Shown here piece after piece: positions 33,741 to 44,221 of a stretch of 64,000 nucleotides of DNA. The notes under the pieces were generated by a model. It had not been told where the DNA came from. It worked only from the letters and a program-made list of their open reading frames with translations, and did not search any database. Every line of letters begins with the position of its first letter. Position 1 is the first letter of the stretch. Source of the DNA: Pyropia yezoensis (Eukaryota > Rhodophyta > Bangiophyceae > Bangiales > Bangiaceae); assembly GCA_009829735.1 (NCBI GenBank), contig CM020620.1, positions 9,865,794 through 9,929,793 of the forward strand, read 5' to 3'. The position numbers and the translations under genes are program-made.

Positions 33741-36393
33741 CCCGGTGGTCGTCGTCTCCCCCTCCTGTTATGCATCGTCTGCCTTTTGCCGTTCCCCCCC
33801 TTCCCCGTTGGTGTACCCCCTCGCTCTCACTTTCTGCCTCTCTGTGCCCCCCGTTTGTTCCCTCTTCCCCCCCCGCGTCTCTTCACATGCTTCGCATCTT
33901 CGGGATGATTTTGCTTTCTATTGTTGTTGTTGGAGAACTTATTGACGTCCTCTCTGTTGGCCATCATGGCCCACAGAGGGGCTGTCAATGAGTTCCATGA
34001 TGCCCAGGCATCCTGATCAAAGTTAAGGCGTTTTTCCCCTTCGTTGCCCATAGCGTGCAGCGGACCCTTAGGAGGGTGGCAGGCGACCAAGGTTCTCCGA
34101 GGCGGTGGCAAGTGTGCTCCGAGGCGACGTTCACGGAGGGGGCTAACAAAAATTAAAGCGGACGCGGCGTGTTGGGAAGAAGACGCGTGGACCTCTGCGC
34201 CGTTGTATTTTTTATACCAGCTTCCCAGGGGCCCTCGAGCGTAAGGTAGATGCCGCGTTCCGTTACCCCAAGATGGAGCGGGACAGAGAAAAAACCGTTG
34301 GGCCCTCTGCCGTCAGCGTCCTGCGACAACTTTGTGAGTGGGCTTGTGTGATCCTGGCGGGGTCTTACACAAGTGCGCAGTTAATCAACAGGCGCCATTG
34401 AGTGCTGTTTTCATTGTACGCGTGTACCTGTTTGTACAAGTGGATTTGAAGTGAAAGTACAACTTGATGTTTTCTCGCGCCCAGCCATTCCCGACTGGGC
34501 GACGTCGCGCAAGGCTCGAAGCAGCACGAGCGCTCAATGCCCTTCACGGGCCGTCCCACACCGCCTTGGAGTGCAACAGGAGCGGACCATGTGATCTCAG
34601 GCGCGTCCGAGTTCCCGCCGGTCAGCCAGCACAGACCTCTGCATCTCCTCGCCCGGCGTCTGTCACTGCCGTGCCCCGGGGAGCGAGGCACCAGCTCCCA
34701 TGCGGGTGCACGACTGCGACAGGAGCCACTGCGCTCGAAGCCTGCTTTCAGAGCAATGTTTTTGCCTGTTTGACTCGAGGGGGGCTCACAACCACACAAA
34801 GCCACCTCCAGTTGGCTTCACCATCAGCTGATGTGACTCTGCAGGGCATCTTCATGATTCTTTGCTCTCGGGCAGGTCATGATCGCAGCACGTCGTCCCC
34901 AGCCTGGTGTGAGACCCCGCCTTTGTGCCCCAAATCTGGGTTCTCATTTGCAATGTTCCGCCGTTCGTGTATGTGCGCCGGGTTTCCACAGGTGAAGATC
35001 CCCGATGGATATTGGGCAGCCGATGAGCGTCATCCTGTGTGCACGACTGATCAAGAATTGCCTTCAGAATTGCATGTTTGCTTCACGATCCCGCATGTCA
35101 TGGACACAAATTGCACATTCACGACTGCTACACGTTTACTTTTTGGGGGATGCACAATAGGCGCAGTGAACATTCGAGTGCCTCTGCATCGTCGTTGAAT
35201 GTTTTGTTCCCACCACAGCACCGCACCAGCGCGCCGCCCCACAATGGCGACGGCCTCGTCTGGCACTTGTCACGCGCTCATCTCCGCCTGCCCCACCCAT
35301 CGTGACACGTCCGTTGCTCTCCCCTCCCCGCGCCTGTCAAGCATCTTCTACGGTGTGCGTTGCCCCCCCTCCGTCATCCCCTTGTCTTTGACGGCGGCTA
35401 GCAAGCATGTGCAGTTTGGCGTTGGGCTGCCGTCGGAGGAGCACGCTGGGGCAGCGGAGGCGAATGGCCTCATTCCTTCTGCTGCAAACAGGACGCGGAT
35501 CCATCCCCACCACCCATCAAGCCACGACTGCACTGGAATCTCACCACGCCATCGAGCTCCTCTCGCCGGCTTCCCCCCTCAAGACGCACTGTGCGGGGTG
35601 TCCTCCCCCCCCCCCCCCCTCCTACTTCGCAACATCATTGTTGAGTGGATGGCAAGTATGCGCCCTTCTGCGTGTGGTAGCAGGCGCGGCGGTGCGCGAG
35701 GGGGGGGGAGGGGACGCTCGACAGACTGCTTCCACTTCGATGCCCCCAAGGAGGTCTTGAGGAAAAGGATACAGCACCCACGGCATCTGAACACATGCAC
35801 CTTCCTAGGAAACACATGAGTGATCTCAGAAGCAGAAAACTGACAACTGCTTGATAGGCGAGATCCTGCGTGCCAAAATGAGTCGATGGAGCCACGGCCA
35901 GTGAGAAGAAGTGGGTCTTAACCCATGCCGCGAGAGAGGATGCGGACGGCGGAAGCTATTCGTCGCTGTTACGAGTTCCCAGAACCAGCAGCGTTGGAAA
36001 GACGTCCAAGATTTGGCGCACGTACCATGGCTCCTCTGCTGCCCGGAACCCGACACTTTCGCTCTGCAGCATCTCATACAGCGAGCGAGAGAACAAATAG
36101 AAAAGTCCAAACGACAGCAGATGTCTGGGTGAAGGCAGTTGTACGGCCGCTGGCCGTCGTGGTGCTTCGCAGCCGGCGGGAAGTCCGGAAGCGTCGCTAA
36201 ACATCGGCGCATGGAGTCGAATTTGCGCCGACGGATGAGGGTCTCGGAGGTCTCATCTTCACGGATCAAATGGGCGCTTGCGGGCCGACGCTTTTTGCCA
36301 GCGTGTCCTCCGACCAGTGTCAGATTGAAGCAGCGTTCTGTGATGGGGGAGGAAGATGCAAGTCAAATATCAATGCAAAAGAGCCACCTTGAC
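33741..36393. other. Intergenic, nothing recognised
   Basis: Several 100-240 codon frames exist on both strands (for example 34,464-35,198 +). None shows a domain, a biased codon pattern or a recognisable motif. Confidence 0.4.
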
Positions 36394-36426
36394 TAAAGGT
36401 CGGTTCCATGCATTAAGGCGCATGAG
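36394..36426 (+). repeat. 33-bp repeat shared with 61,020-61,052
   Basis: TAAAGGTCGGTTCCATGCAT plus the following 13 bases occurs exactly once more, inverted, at 61,020-61,052. The flanks of the two copies are unrelated. It is probably a transposon end. Confidence 0.7.
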
Positions 36427-36779
36427 AAAATATTTTTCTTTATTGTTTGACAAGACCTGTTATCTTCAAAAGCAACAGAACTGGTCTCAGCAGCATGGGC
36501 ACCACGGGAAAAAGGGGCATGCTCATACCTTCATCCATCGCTGAGCTGCGCTTCCATCTCCCTCGGTCCTTCGATATCTGGCGGGTATAGCGCATCCCGA
36601 TGCCCTCGCCGGGCCCGAGATCTTTTACCTGAATGTTTCATGATTCGTATTTGCAGCCCAGCTGGCATTCGGGGCAGCGCCTTGTCTCGCAGCAACAGAT
36701 CTCCACCAGGCAGCGGCCATAGATCCGGCCTGATCTGTCACCCCCGCGTCCCCCACCTGTGGCCAACGGAGCAAGCATC
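36427..36779. other. Intergenic, nothing recognised
   Basis: Lower-GC DNA without supported features. Confidence 0.45.
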
Positions 36780-37110
36780 CCCCCCCGTCACAGACGCCGC
36801 GCGCCCCCCTCCCCCGTCCCCAGGACGCGTGCCCCCCCCCCGTGACCGGCCCCGCGCGCGCGCTCACCCGTTCCCCCGCCGCGCGCGCCCCCCCCCGTCA
36901 ACCGATGCCGCGCGCGCCCCTACCCGTCACTGGCGCCGCGCGCGCCCCCACCCGTTATCGGCGCCACACGCGCCCCCACCCGGAAGCCAAGCCGGCGCCC
37001 CTCCCCCCCCTACCGCTGATGCTGCGTGCCCCCCCCAAGCCGCCGATCGTGCACGGCCCCACCGCCGCTCGTTCATGCCGCTTGCCCCTCCCGCGTCGCG
37101 CGCGCCTTGC
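36780..37110 (+). repeat. C-rich imperfect repeats
   Basis: Units like GCGCCGCGCGCGCCCCCACCCGT recur with variable spacing (best at 36,900-36,985). This creates Ala/Pro/Arg frames with no protein meaning. Confidence 0.6.
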
Positions 37111-37380
37111 GCCCCCCCGCCGACGGCCGAAGACAATGCGTGCCTCTCTTCAGTCGCCATGGGCGCGTGCGACCCCCTCCGTTTCTGAAACCGCGTCCCC
37201 CCCGCCTGTCGCCGAGAGCTCGTGCCCCCTGCCGCCATCGTCGACGCCGACGGCGCCCCTTCCATTGCTACTGTCCTCTCCATTTAAGCCCAACCTTGCT
37301 GGCTGTCGGGTACGAATTCAATGTAGCTCGAACGGTGCTTCTCAAAGATGAAAACATACGAAAACAACCCACAAGACCAT

Positions 37381-39081
37381 TCACTCGTCATCCGAACACT
37401 CCATATCATCGTCGTCCGATCCCACAGAGGGCTCGGAATTAACATCATCGTCCTCTAGGCCCCCCTCCACCTCAGCAGCATCTTCAAATGCCACCTCAAC
37501 CTCGTCACGCATCGCCCCGATGTCCCGGTACTACACTTCCATCTTGACGGCGTGGTCCTCATATCTGCACCAGACCTCCGTAGTGACCTTGGCAAACTCG
37601 ATGTCCACCAGCGCCTTCAGCTCCGCCATCGTGAAGTTCACGTTGGCGCGTTTCAGAGCCATCTTCACGGTCCCCCACACCATCTCGAACGGATTCAACT
37701 CCGGATGAGCGACCGGCAAGATAAGGATGTTGACATTGAAGCGCCGCGCCAGATCTTGCACTTTGTAGCGAGGAGTGGGTTGATGCTTATCGGCTTCCCG
37801 CTTCATATCGGCCTTCGTTTTCACCCGCCGCCAGTCCTGCGACCCCCAGGACACTGGCACGACCTCGTGATGCTCAAGCCAGTCCGCCATTTCAGCCTTC
37901 TTCATCTTGGTGGTGGCCGGTCGCGCATCGTCCATCAAGGTCAGATGGTAGGGCGCTCGATCCATGACCAGCACACCGCCTGATTTCTTAGGTAGGACCT
38001 GTTCCTCCAGCCATTTCAGCCAGGTAGGTCCGTTCATTTCTTTGTGGTAGTCCCCTGTGCTCTTCTTCCCGACGAATGAGAGTCCGGCTCTCGCCAGCAA
38101 GCCGGTATCGCGAGACCCGACGTGTGCGATGATGATCCGTCCGCCTTTTCCCGACGGCTGGTCCAATCGCGCGCGGAGGTCGCCATCGTTCCAGCTCCGG
38201 TACACCGACATGTTTTTGTTGGCCCAGATTTCATCCGTGTAGTAGATGACCTTCCCCATCGCCCGATACTTCCGCGGGGTGTCGATGAAGTCCTCCCGCT
38301 GGCGGATGACGGACGGCTTCTCGCGTGCCACTTCGTAGTGGTTGTTCCCCTTCGAAAAGGTGAAACCCAGATCCTGCCGGGCGCGGAAGAGAGTCGTTCG
38401 CGTCCAGACATACGAGTCGGCATCCGGGCCGTCGGCGGCCCCACCTCCAGCACAAATCCCTACACCCACCGTCCCTCCACCGACACTGGGCCCCACCGCC
38501 CCACCGACACCGTGCGCCCCTCCCCCACTGCCAGCACTCGTGCTGGGCCCGCCCTCGTCCATCACCGCGCCAACCCCGTTCTCCTCTCGCGGACCAGAGC
38601 CCAGCACACTCCCGTCCTCAGAGCCCGCGCGCAGTACCTCCAAGGTGCTCTCGAGAGTTCGGAGCCGCTTCTCGCGATACTGTTGGAAAATGGCGGCCCG
38701 CACGCGCCCGTACTCCTCCTGCGGAATGCGCCGCCGTGACTGGCGGCGTTCAGGGGTCCCAGCAGATCGCGCGCGCTCAACCGCCCCAGGCTGACTCACT
38801 CGAGTCACAGTCCGCCGACTCACGCCAGTCGCGAGTGCCGTACGCTCCGCAGGCTTTTTCAGCATAGTTCGTCGCGCGTCCGACATCTCCCGCTCAAAGA
38901 ACCGCCGCACGTTCCGAATCAGGGTGACAGTTTCATCCGCAAGCTCCCTCACCGCGCGCACGCGTGCAGCGATAGGACGCCCACGAGAGGCAGCAGCCCC
39001 CGCGCGGGCCGCGGCGGACCCCGTCCCGCCGCGGCCAGCCAGCCCCGTCGCACGAGCAAGACGCCGAGCTCCGAGAGCCAT
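37381..39081 (-). CDS. IS630/Tc1-like DDE transposase, C-terminal tail cut by a TAG
   Basis: The frame begins at 39,081 and stops at a TAG just before 37,531 (516 residues). It carries an N-terminal helix-turn-helix region (about 40-110; TGVSRRTVTR), a Gly-rich linker and a DDE domain. The catalytic acidic residues are in IIYYTDEIW... / YYTDE, then VLVMDRAPYH, then HPELNPFEMVW, which is the IS630-Tc1-mariner motif set. The second Asp and the Glu are 91 residues apart, far longer than the 34-43 of classic Tc1/mariner. After the stop the same frame runs on as YRDIGAMRDEV plus an acidic tail to a TGA at 37,381-37,383. The deleted copy at 5,052-5,435 has TAC where this copy has TAG, so the stop is probably a point mutation. 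Terminal inverted repeats were not found. Confidence 0.8.
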
Positions 39082-39158
39082 AGCTTACAGCAATTGGGCG
39101 GCAGGGGAAGCGCGGCAGAAGTCACGGGAGAAGCGCCGTCGGCCAGTCGTCGACGTCG

Positions 39159-39230
39159 GACCAAAAAAGGCGCCACTTCTTGCGCCGAGAGGCGGTCCGC
39201 GCGGGCACGCGGATCAAAAAAGGCGCCACT
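39159..39230. repeat. Direct repeat AAAAAAGGCGCCACTTC
   Basis: It occurs at about 39,159 and 39,213, upstream of the transposase start. These could be transposase-binding repeats in the transposon end, but no matching sequence was seen at the other end. Confidence 0.5.
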
Positions 39231-39397
39231 TCCAGCAGCACAGCAATGTCTGGGTGACAAGTAGCCCACCTCATGAAATTTCTGATTTGAGCGACACGGC
39301 ATGGCAAGGAAAATGCTATTTTTCTCTCCCGCGTACGAGCAGCATACGACGGCCACCAGCACTGTCTACACCCACAGACTGCCTGCGCTTCAGCTCA

Positions 39398-39402
39398 GGT
39401 GT
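39398..39402. other. Target-site duplication GGTGT (left copy)
   Basis: It immediately precedes the TGTGGTGG end of the left LTR. The same five bases follow the CCCCCACA end of the right LTR at 60,749-60,753. Confidence 0.7.
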
Positions 39403-39770
39403 TGTGGTGGTTATCTGGGCGTAAGCCCACACCAACGGGGTACCTTATCCTCCTTAAGGAGATGGTGGGGAACCCGGGGTATAAACCCTGGAGTCAGAAC
39501 CGCCGGAACGTAGAGCTCCACGCGAAGGTGGAAGCGTCCGGGACGGGGAACACGAGGGTAACGCAAGGTTGATTTATTGTGAGGGGGAAGCAACGGGCAC
39601 AGCCCCACGCGCAGATATCCCTCTTTGGCCCGCCGGTCCAGGGCCCCCTGTGGGACCCCGGCGTGCGGGCCAGCACTCCCTACACTAAACACCCAATCAA
39701 AACACTCAGAACCCTCCAACACATCTCTCCACGCAAAACACGCTCAGTGGAGGGATCTCACTAAATCTCG
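39403..39770 (-). mobile_element. 3' LTR of element B, truncated
   Basis: 368 bp matching 60,108-60,475 with five differences (about 98.6 % identity). It begins TGTGG like the right LTR, but matching stops at 39,770. There the right LTR continues for another 275 bp. The missing part and the adjoining polypurine tract have been lost. Confidence 0.8.
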
Positions 39771-39894
39771 AGGCTCTGAGGGCACGAAAGTTTCACTGCC
39801 AACATCCCAACAAGGACCCAGGGGGGGTGGACTTGCTCATGTCAGACCAGTCCCCCTCAGCATGTAGCTAAGAAAAAGTGTATACGCACGAAGC
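39771..39894. other. Short unassigned junction segment
   Basis: It follows the truncation point of the 3' LTR. No similarity to other parts of the window. Confidence 0.3.
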
Positions 39895-40088
39895 GATGAG
39901 CAGCTCGTCCAGTTTACTCGTCTTCGATGTGGGCAGAAATCTCGAGAACGTCTCATATCGCAGTGTTTCCACACTAACGCGGAGCACTCGTTGGCCAGTG
40001 GTGCGCCATCTGAGGCATGCCATTGTCCTGTTGAGGGTCTGTCGTTGTTATTGTCGCCATGAGACAAAATTCGGGTACTGCAATACAT
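39895..40088 (+). mobile_element. MITE family, right-end fragment
   Basis: It aligns with the last about 190 bp of 6170-6630: tcttcgatgtgg.cagaaa, aacgcggagcactc, ttggcca, and TTATTGTCGCCATGAGACAA then the CAAAATTCGGG end. The left half is missing. Confidence 0.75.
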
Positions 40089-40206
40089 CCGGGGTGGTTC
40101 GGCCAATCGCCGAATGCCGAATGTTCGGCTGCCCGTCGGCCAAGTCCGCGGCTTCGCCAAGCGTCGTCGAGTGCGGCGCGCTCGACGCGCTGAGGAGGCC
40201 GATTGA

Positions 40207-41244
40207 GTGCACCGGAACGTGCTTATTGCCTCACTAACGACCCCCCTCGTGACCCTCTACTGTACGCGCGTGGACCGCGAACGCGGCTGCAACCGCCTCA
40301 TATTTTCTGATGAGGTGGCCGCGGTGGGTCGCCATCTAAAGACGAAGTATCGCATGGCGTTCGACGTTTTCACACGCCTGGTCGTGCGGCTGCCGCCCCA
40401 CCTCTATCGCAACGACGCACGAGCCCGACGGCGCTATGTGCGAGGCAGCCCCTCGTCACGGGCAGTATCAAAGGAGCCCAAGATTGCTGTGGCGCTGCGC
40501 TTTTTTGGCGGCATCTCCCCATCATGACGTGTGTGGGACGCACAAGTTTGAGCCAGGCTCATAATACATCATCGTCAAGCGGGTTGTTGCATCGATCAAT
40601 AATGAAATGCACCTGGGGGCGGACATGGCGAGCGACGCGGGCCAGGACAGCCTGGCCGCCACGTTTGTGGACACTATGCCGCTCAGCCCACTGTTACCAT
40701 GGGTTGTGGGTGCCCTCGACGGCTCGGAAGTGCGCATACTGGCGCCCAGTCACGCTGAGACGGCAACGCCGTCAGAGTACTACCGGTGCAAGGGCTTCTT
40801 AAGTTTGAACGTGCAGGCTATTTGCGACGGCCGCTGTCGGTTTTAGTTCATGTCCACGGCAGCCCCAGGCACCATGCACGACAGCGCCGCCTGGGCCCAG
40901 ACCCAGCTGGAAGACATTCTGGAGCGCGGGGCCATTCGCATCAGTCGTCGCTGCATCATCTGTGACGACGCATTTGCCGCTTGCGGACATCTTGTACCGC
41001 CGTGGCCGGATGCAAACGTAGCCATCTCGCAAGACTCGGTCAACTATTTCGGAAGTCAGCTGCGGCAGGCCATCGAGCGTGCCTTTGGATTCTGAACAAG
41101 CGGTGGGAGATACTCTGGTCGCCGCTGCGCATTTGTTTGTCAACCTGCGGCGACCTCATCACGGCACTAATGAATGTGCATAACTTCATTACTGACAACT
41201 CTTTCACTACCGTGAGCGAGCCTGACAACGATGAGGATCACTGA
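40207..41244 (+). pseudogene. PIF/Harbinger transposase, degenerate
   Basis: The N-terminal frame (MAFDVFTRLVVRLPPHL ... EPKIAVALRFFGG) is the usual helical region before the Harbinger nuclease. A frame change near 40,510 leads to VVGALDGSEVRI (first Asp), YYRCKGFLSLNVQAICDG, then a TAG at 40,844-40,846. It continues with GTMHDSAAW, CDDAF (second Asp) and QAIERAFG (Glu). A one-base loss near 41,090 shifts to ILNKRWEILW...LMNVHNFIT, the family's closing L.N block. Domain order and DDE residues are thus recognisable, but one stop and two frameshifts make it dead. The partner Myb-like protein of these elements was not found. Confidence 0.8.
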
Positions 41245-43031
41245 GCCGCGCTGGTGCAAAGCGACGAGCAGTGCACCGACGCTGGCGGCGTGCCAAACAG
41301 ACATGACACTGCGGCCTGGCCGCCGAGGGAGTACTGGACGACGCGCATGGCTGCCCAAGGCTACGCGGGACCTGTGCGGATGTGATGAAGAGCAGTGATG
41401 GTAAAGTATGACGAGCGCAATTCACTACCCAACGACTGGCGCCAATGAACCTGGGAAATGAAGTTCCTCAACAGCCTCTGCACGACGCACAAATTAGTGC
41501 CAGCCAGGAACTGATCGACACAGGGAGAAGACCAGAATCTTCTCGACCCCGGTCCATGAAATAAAAACAAGCAAACGTGGGCATCACACGAACAAGTTGA
41601 CATGTGGAGGAATCGCGCGGGGAGTTGGAAGAAGAAAAGCGGCTACACGAAACAGCATCACGACTTCAAGATGACCATCAGTTAGAACCTACCCATTCGT
41701 TTCCTCGCACCAGTGCACAAGACCCTGCTCTCGGCGCGCACGTGCTGGCTGGAGCGGCACGTGGGACAAAAAAATGCAAAACCTCCCCCTCCCGCCCGTC
41801 CCAGAATAATAGTGCAGGACCTCCACGCCCCCCGTCCCAGAATAAGAGTGCACGTGAAAGATCCTTTATCGAGAATGGCACTCATTTTTGCCCTTGAACC
41901 GCAGCTGCAAGTACACACAATAATACACACAAGCAGCACATAAACAAACATTGAGCGGGTATGAGAGATGAGCGGTGGGGACACGACAACAAAGATACGG
42001 ACGAGTTGAAGGAACAAAACGAGGACAGAAGTCACAATGGCTGCTCCAATGTCACACACCCATGCAATGTAGGCCGGTAGTCCTACAGCCTCGCCGAGAA
42101 AGATGCATCAGCTGGCCGTGACCAAGGTGCAAAACTTTCCCCCCTCGTGCACTGAAGAAAAAAGAAAAAGCGCAGCTCCGGACCCATGTGTAGGTAGTAC
42201 GTGCTTCGTCTCCTTTCCGTACAGTATCTGCGAAAAAAAAAAGAAAAGCATGGCAGACCCAGCACCGCCAGCACAACCGCAGTCAGAAGCGCCACGGTGG
42301 AGAATGGGTGACCAGCGGCGGATCAGTACACGAAATTCCACGGTCAAAATGGTCGCTTCGTCGTACGAGTAATGCTGCGCCGGACAACCATCGTGGAACA
42401 CCCAGAAGAGTAAAAACAACAGGAGCCCACCAAGGACAGAGAGGTTCCGCGCACCTTCACAGCCGGGCCGAGACGGGAGTTGCCACATGTGACGGTCAAG
42501 GAAGACAGCACGTGCAGGGGAGGGACACATGCGGAAGAGACGAAGGGTAGCGTGGGCCAGGGAGACACCCGGCTGTTCACTAGCTACCGGCAAGGACATG
42601 CTGGTGATACGAGTGGCCAAGGAAAGGGGACCGCTCACGACGCGGTGCAGCAGGTGGTCGCTCTTCCACTGACGGTGGTCTTGATCCAGCAGGCCGCCAC
42701 ACGCCCGGGCGGCAGCCCCTTCAAAGTCGAAGATCACTGCCATACGAGGTGAACACGATTTGGGCATCGATATTCATTGCGATTAAGAACCGTCGAGTGC
42801 TACGTAATTCAATTGACGTAGCCGTCCCACAGTGCGCATCCAACCACAAGGAGCTGGCACGAGAGGGGGAGGTATGGCGAGGCAACCCCGATTGTGTGTC
42901 AGTCATCGACAGAATCTGCGTTCGGCCCAAAATTCTTGAACGTATCGCGATTCCGATAGATATTGTGCAGAGCTCGACGCACTTGTGGGGGGTGAAAATG
43001 TGTTCCTCCCCCGACCACGGTCCAACACCTC
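41245..43031. other. Unassigned DNA inside the retrotransposon nest
   Basis: No recognised coding region. A 35-bp phrase containing GTCCCAGAATAATAGTGCA is repeated imperfectly at about 41,800-41,855. The frame 42,108-42,767 (-) has hydrophobic and Phe-rich stretches but no family resemblance. It could hold decayed remains of Harbinger or of element C. Confidence 0.4.
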
Positions 43032-43500
43032 TGTGGCAAAACTGGCCCGCACGCAGGGGGCATGGCGCGCCATACGGGGTCGAAAGACAGCTGGTCTGAC
43101 CCGCTTCTCCCTTTGCATTTGATATCGAGTTTCCCTTAGTCAGGGATACTTTGCGTAATAGTAAATCCAACGTGGATTTGAGGGTTTTCTGCATCTTATC
43201 GTCTTGAAATTTCGTGTGGCCCCGTGGGCAGTTGCTGGGGTGGAAGATTCTGAGTGGAGAGATTCTGAGGGGGACCCTGGGGGGATAAGGGGAGGGATCG
43301 CCGGGCTTGGCCTCGCTTCCCTGTCCCGACCAAGACACTGTTGGCCCACACACCATCCTCTTGTTTCGTGGTGGGGGGTTTGCCCCACAGCAGAGACAGC
43401 GCGTGTGCGACTTGCACTTCTTCCGGTTCCCCCGACACGGGAGGCAGCCCTTGTGGACCGCCCTAACTTGGGTGCTGGGTGCGCGAGTAGTTTTTGCCCA
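43032..43500 (+). mobile_element. 5' LTR of a third element C, opposite orientation
   Basis: 469 bp, starting TGTGGCAAAACTGG and ending GTTTTTGCCCA. It is the reverse complement of, and clearly diverged from, the LTR of element A, so it forms an inverted LTR pair with 43,519-43,884. A primer binding site follows directly, so this is the start of a plus-strand element whose body is missing. Confidence 0.75.
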
Positions 43501-43502
43501 TT

Positions 43503-43518
43503 TGGTGGAGCAGCAGGG
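43503..43518 (+). other. Primer binding site of element C, cut short
   Basis: TGGTGGAGCAGCAGGG directly follows the LTR (two T spacer). It is the same primer site as in A and B. The sequence ends at the junction with element A. Confidence 0.75.
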
Positions 43519-43884
43519 TGTGGCAAAAACCACTCGCACACACGGCACCAAAGTTGGGGCGGTGTACAAGGGCTGCCTCCCGTGTCGGAGGAACCGGAAG
43601 AAGTGCAAATCGCACACACTCTATCCCTGTTGTGGGGCAATCCCCCCACTGACAAACAAGAAGATGGTCTCCCAGCCCAGCACCTGCCCACCGGGCCACA
43701 CGAAAATTCAAGACGATAAATGCAGAAAATCCCTCAAATCCAAGTTGGATTTACTACTAAGCTAACTATCCCAAACTTGGGGAATATGGACCCAAATGCA
43801 GGGCGAGGAACGGATCAGGCTAGTGGCCTGCCGCCCCTTGCATGGCACATGTTGCCCCTCTACCTGAAGGTCAATACTGCCACA
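43519..43884 (-). mobile_element. 3' LTR of element A (internally deleted)
   Basis: It starts TGTGGCAAAAAC on the plus strand and ends GCCACA. Compared with the 470-bp 5' LTR it lacks about 105 bp after GATGGT. The missing segment (beginning GTGTGGTCCAAC) is present in the 5' LTR and in the inverted LTR of C. Confidence 0.85.
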
Positions 43885-43897
43885 CTCCCCTCTCCTC
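43885..43897 (-). other. Polypurine tract of element A
   Basis: GAGGAGAGGGGAG on the minus strand lies immediately before the 3' LTR start TGTGGCAGTATT, the expected plus-strand primer position. Confidence 0.75.
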
Positions 43898-44221
43898 AGT
43901 TCCGATCGATCCTATCGGCCCTGTGAGGGGGTGCGTAAACGCACGTCTCGGCGTTGGGGGCGCGACTTGCTGTCCCCCCTCGAGTACGTCACGTGGATGT
44001 GGAGGCAGTCACGTTGAACGCCCCTCTCCTCAAGCTTGCCCACTTGGCAGCTTACTCTCCCCGGTTCTCACTTCACCACCACCACCACATCCCCTTCACC
44101 TTCCCCTGGGCCGCCCCACGCTGGGGAGGCCACCCGTCTACCCACGATCCGATTCCCCTCAACTCGAGGAGGGTCTCGCACCGCTGTAGCCAGGGCGTCT
44201 CTCCCCAACTTGGGGAGAGCC

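Noticed and set aside
33024-33908. 294-codon Pro/Val-rich plus-strand frame
   Set aside because: It is the translation of a GTC/CCC minisatellite, open in all frames.
39403-39770. Solo LTR
   Set aside because: The flanking GGTGT matches the right flank of element B and not its own right side (AGGCT), so it is better read as the truncated 3' LTR of that element.
42108-42767. 219-codon minus-strand frame as a gene
   Set aside because: No motif, Phe and Leu runs come from AAAA/TTTT tracts, and it lies among transposon debris.
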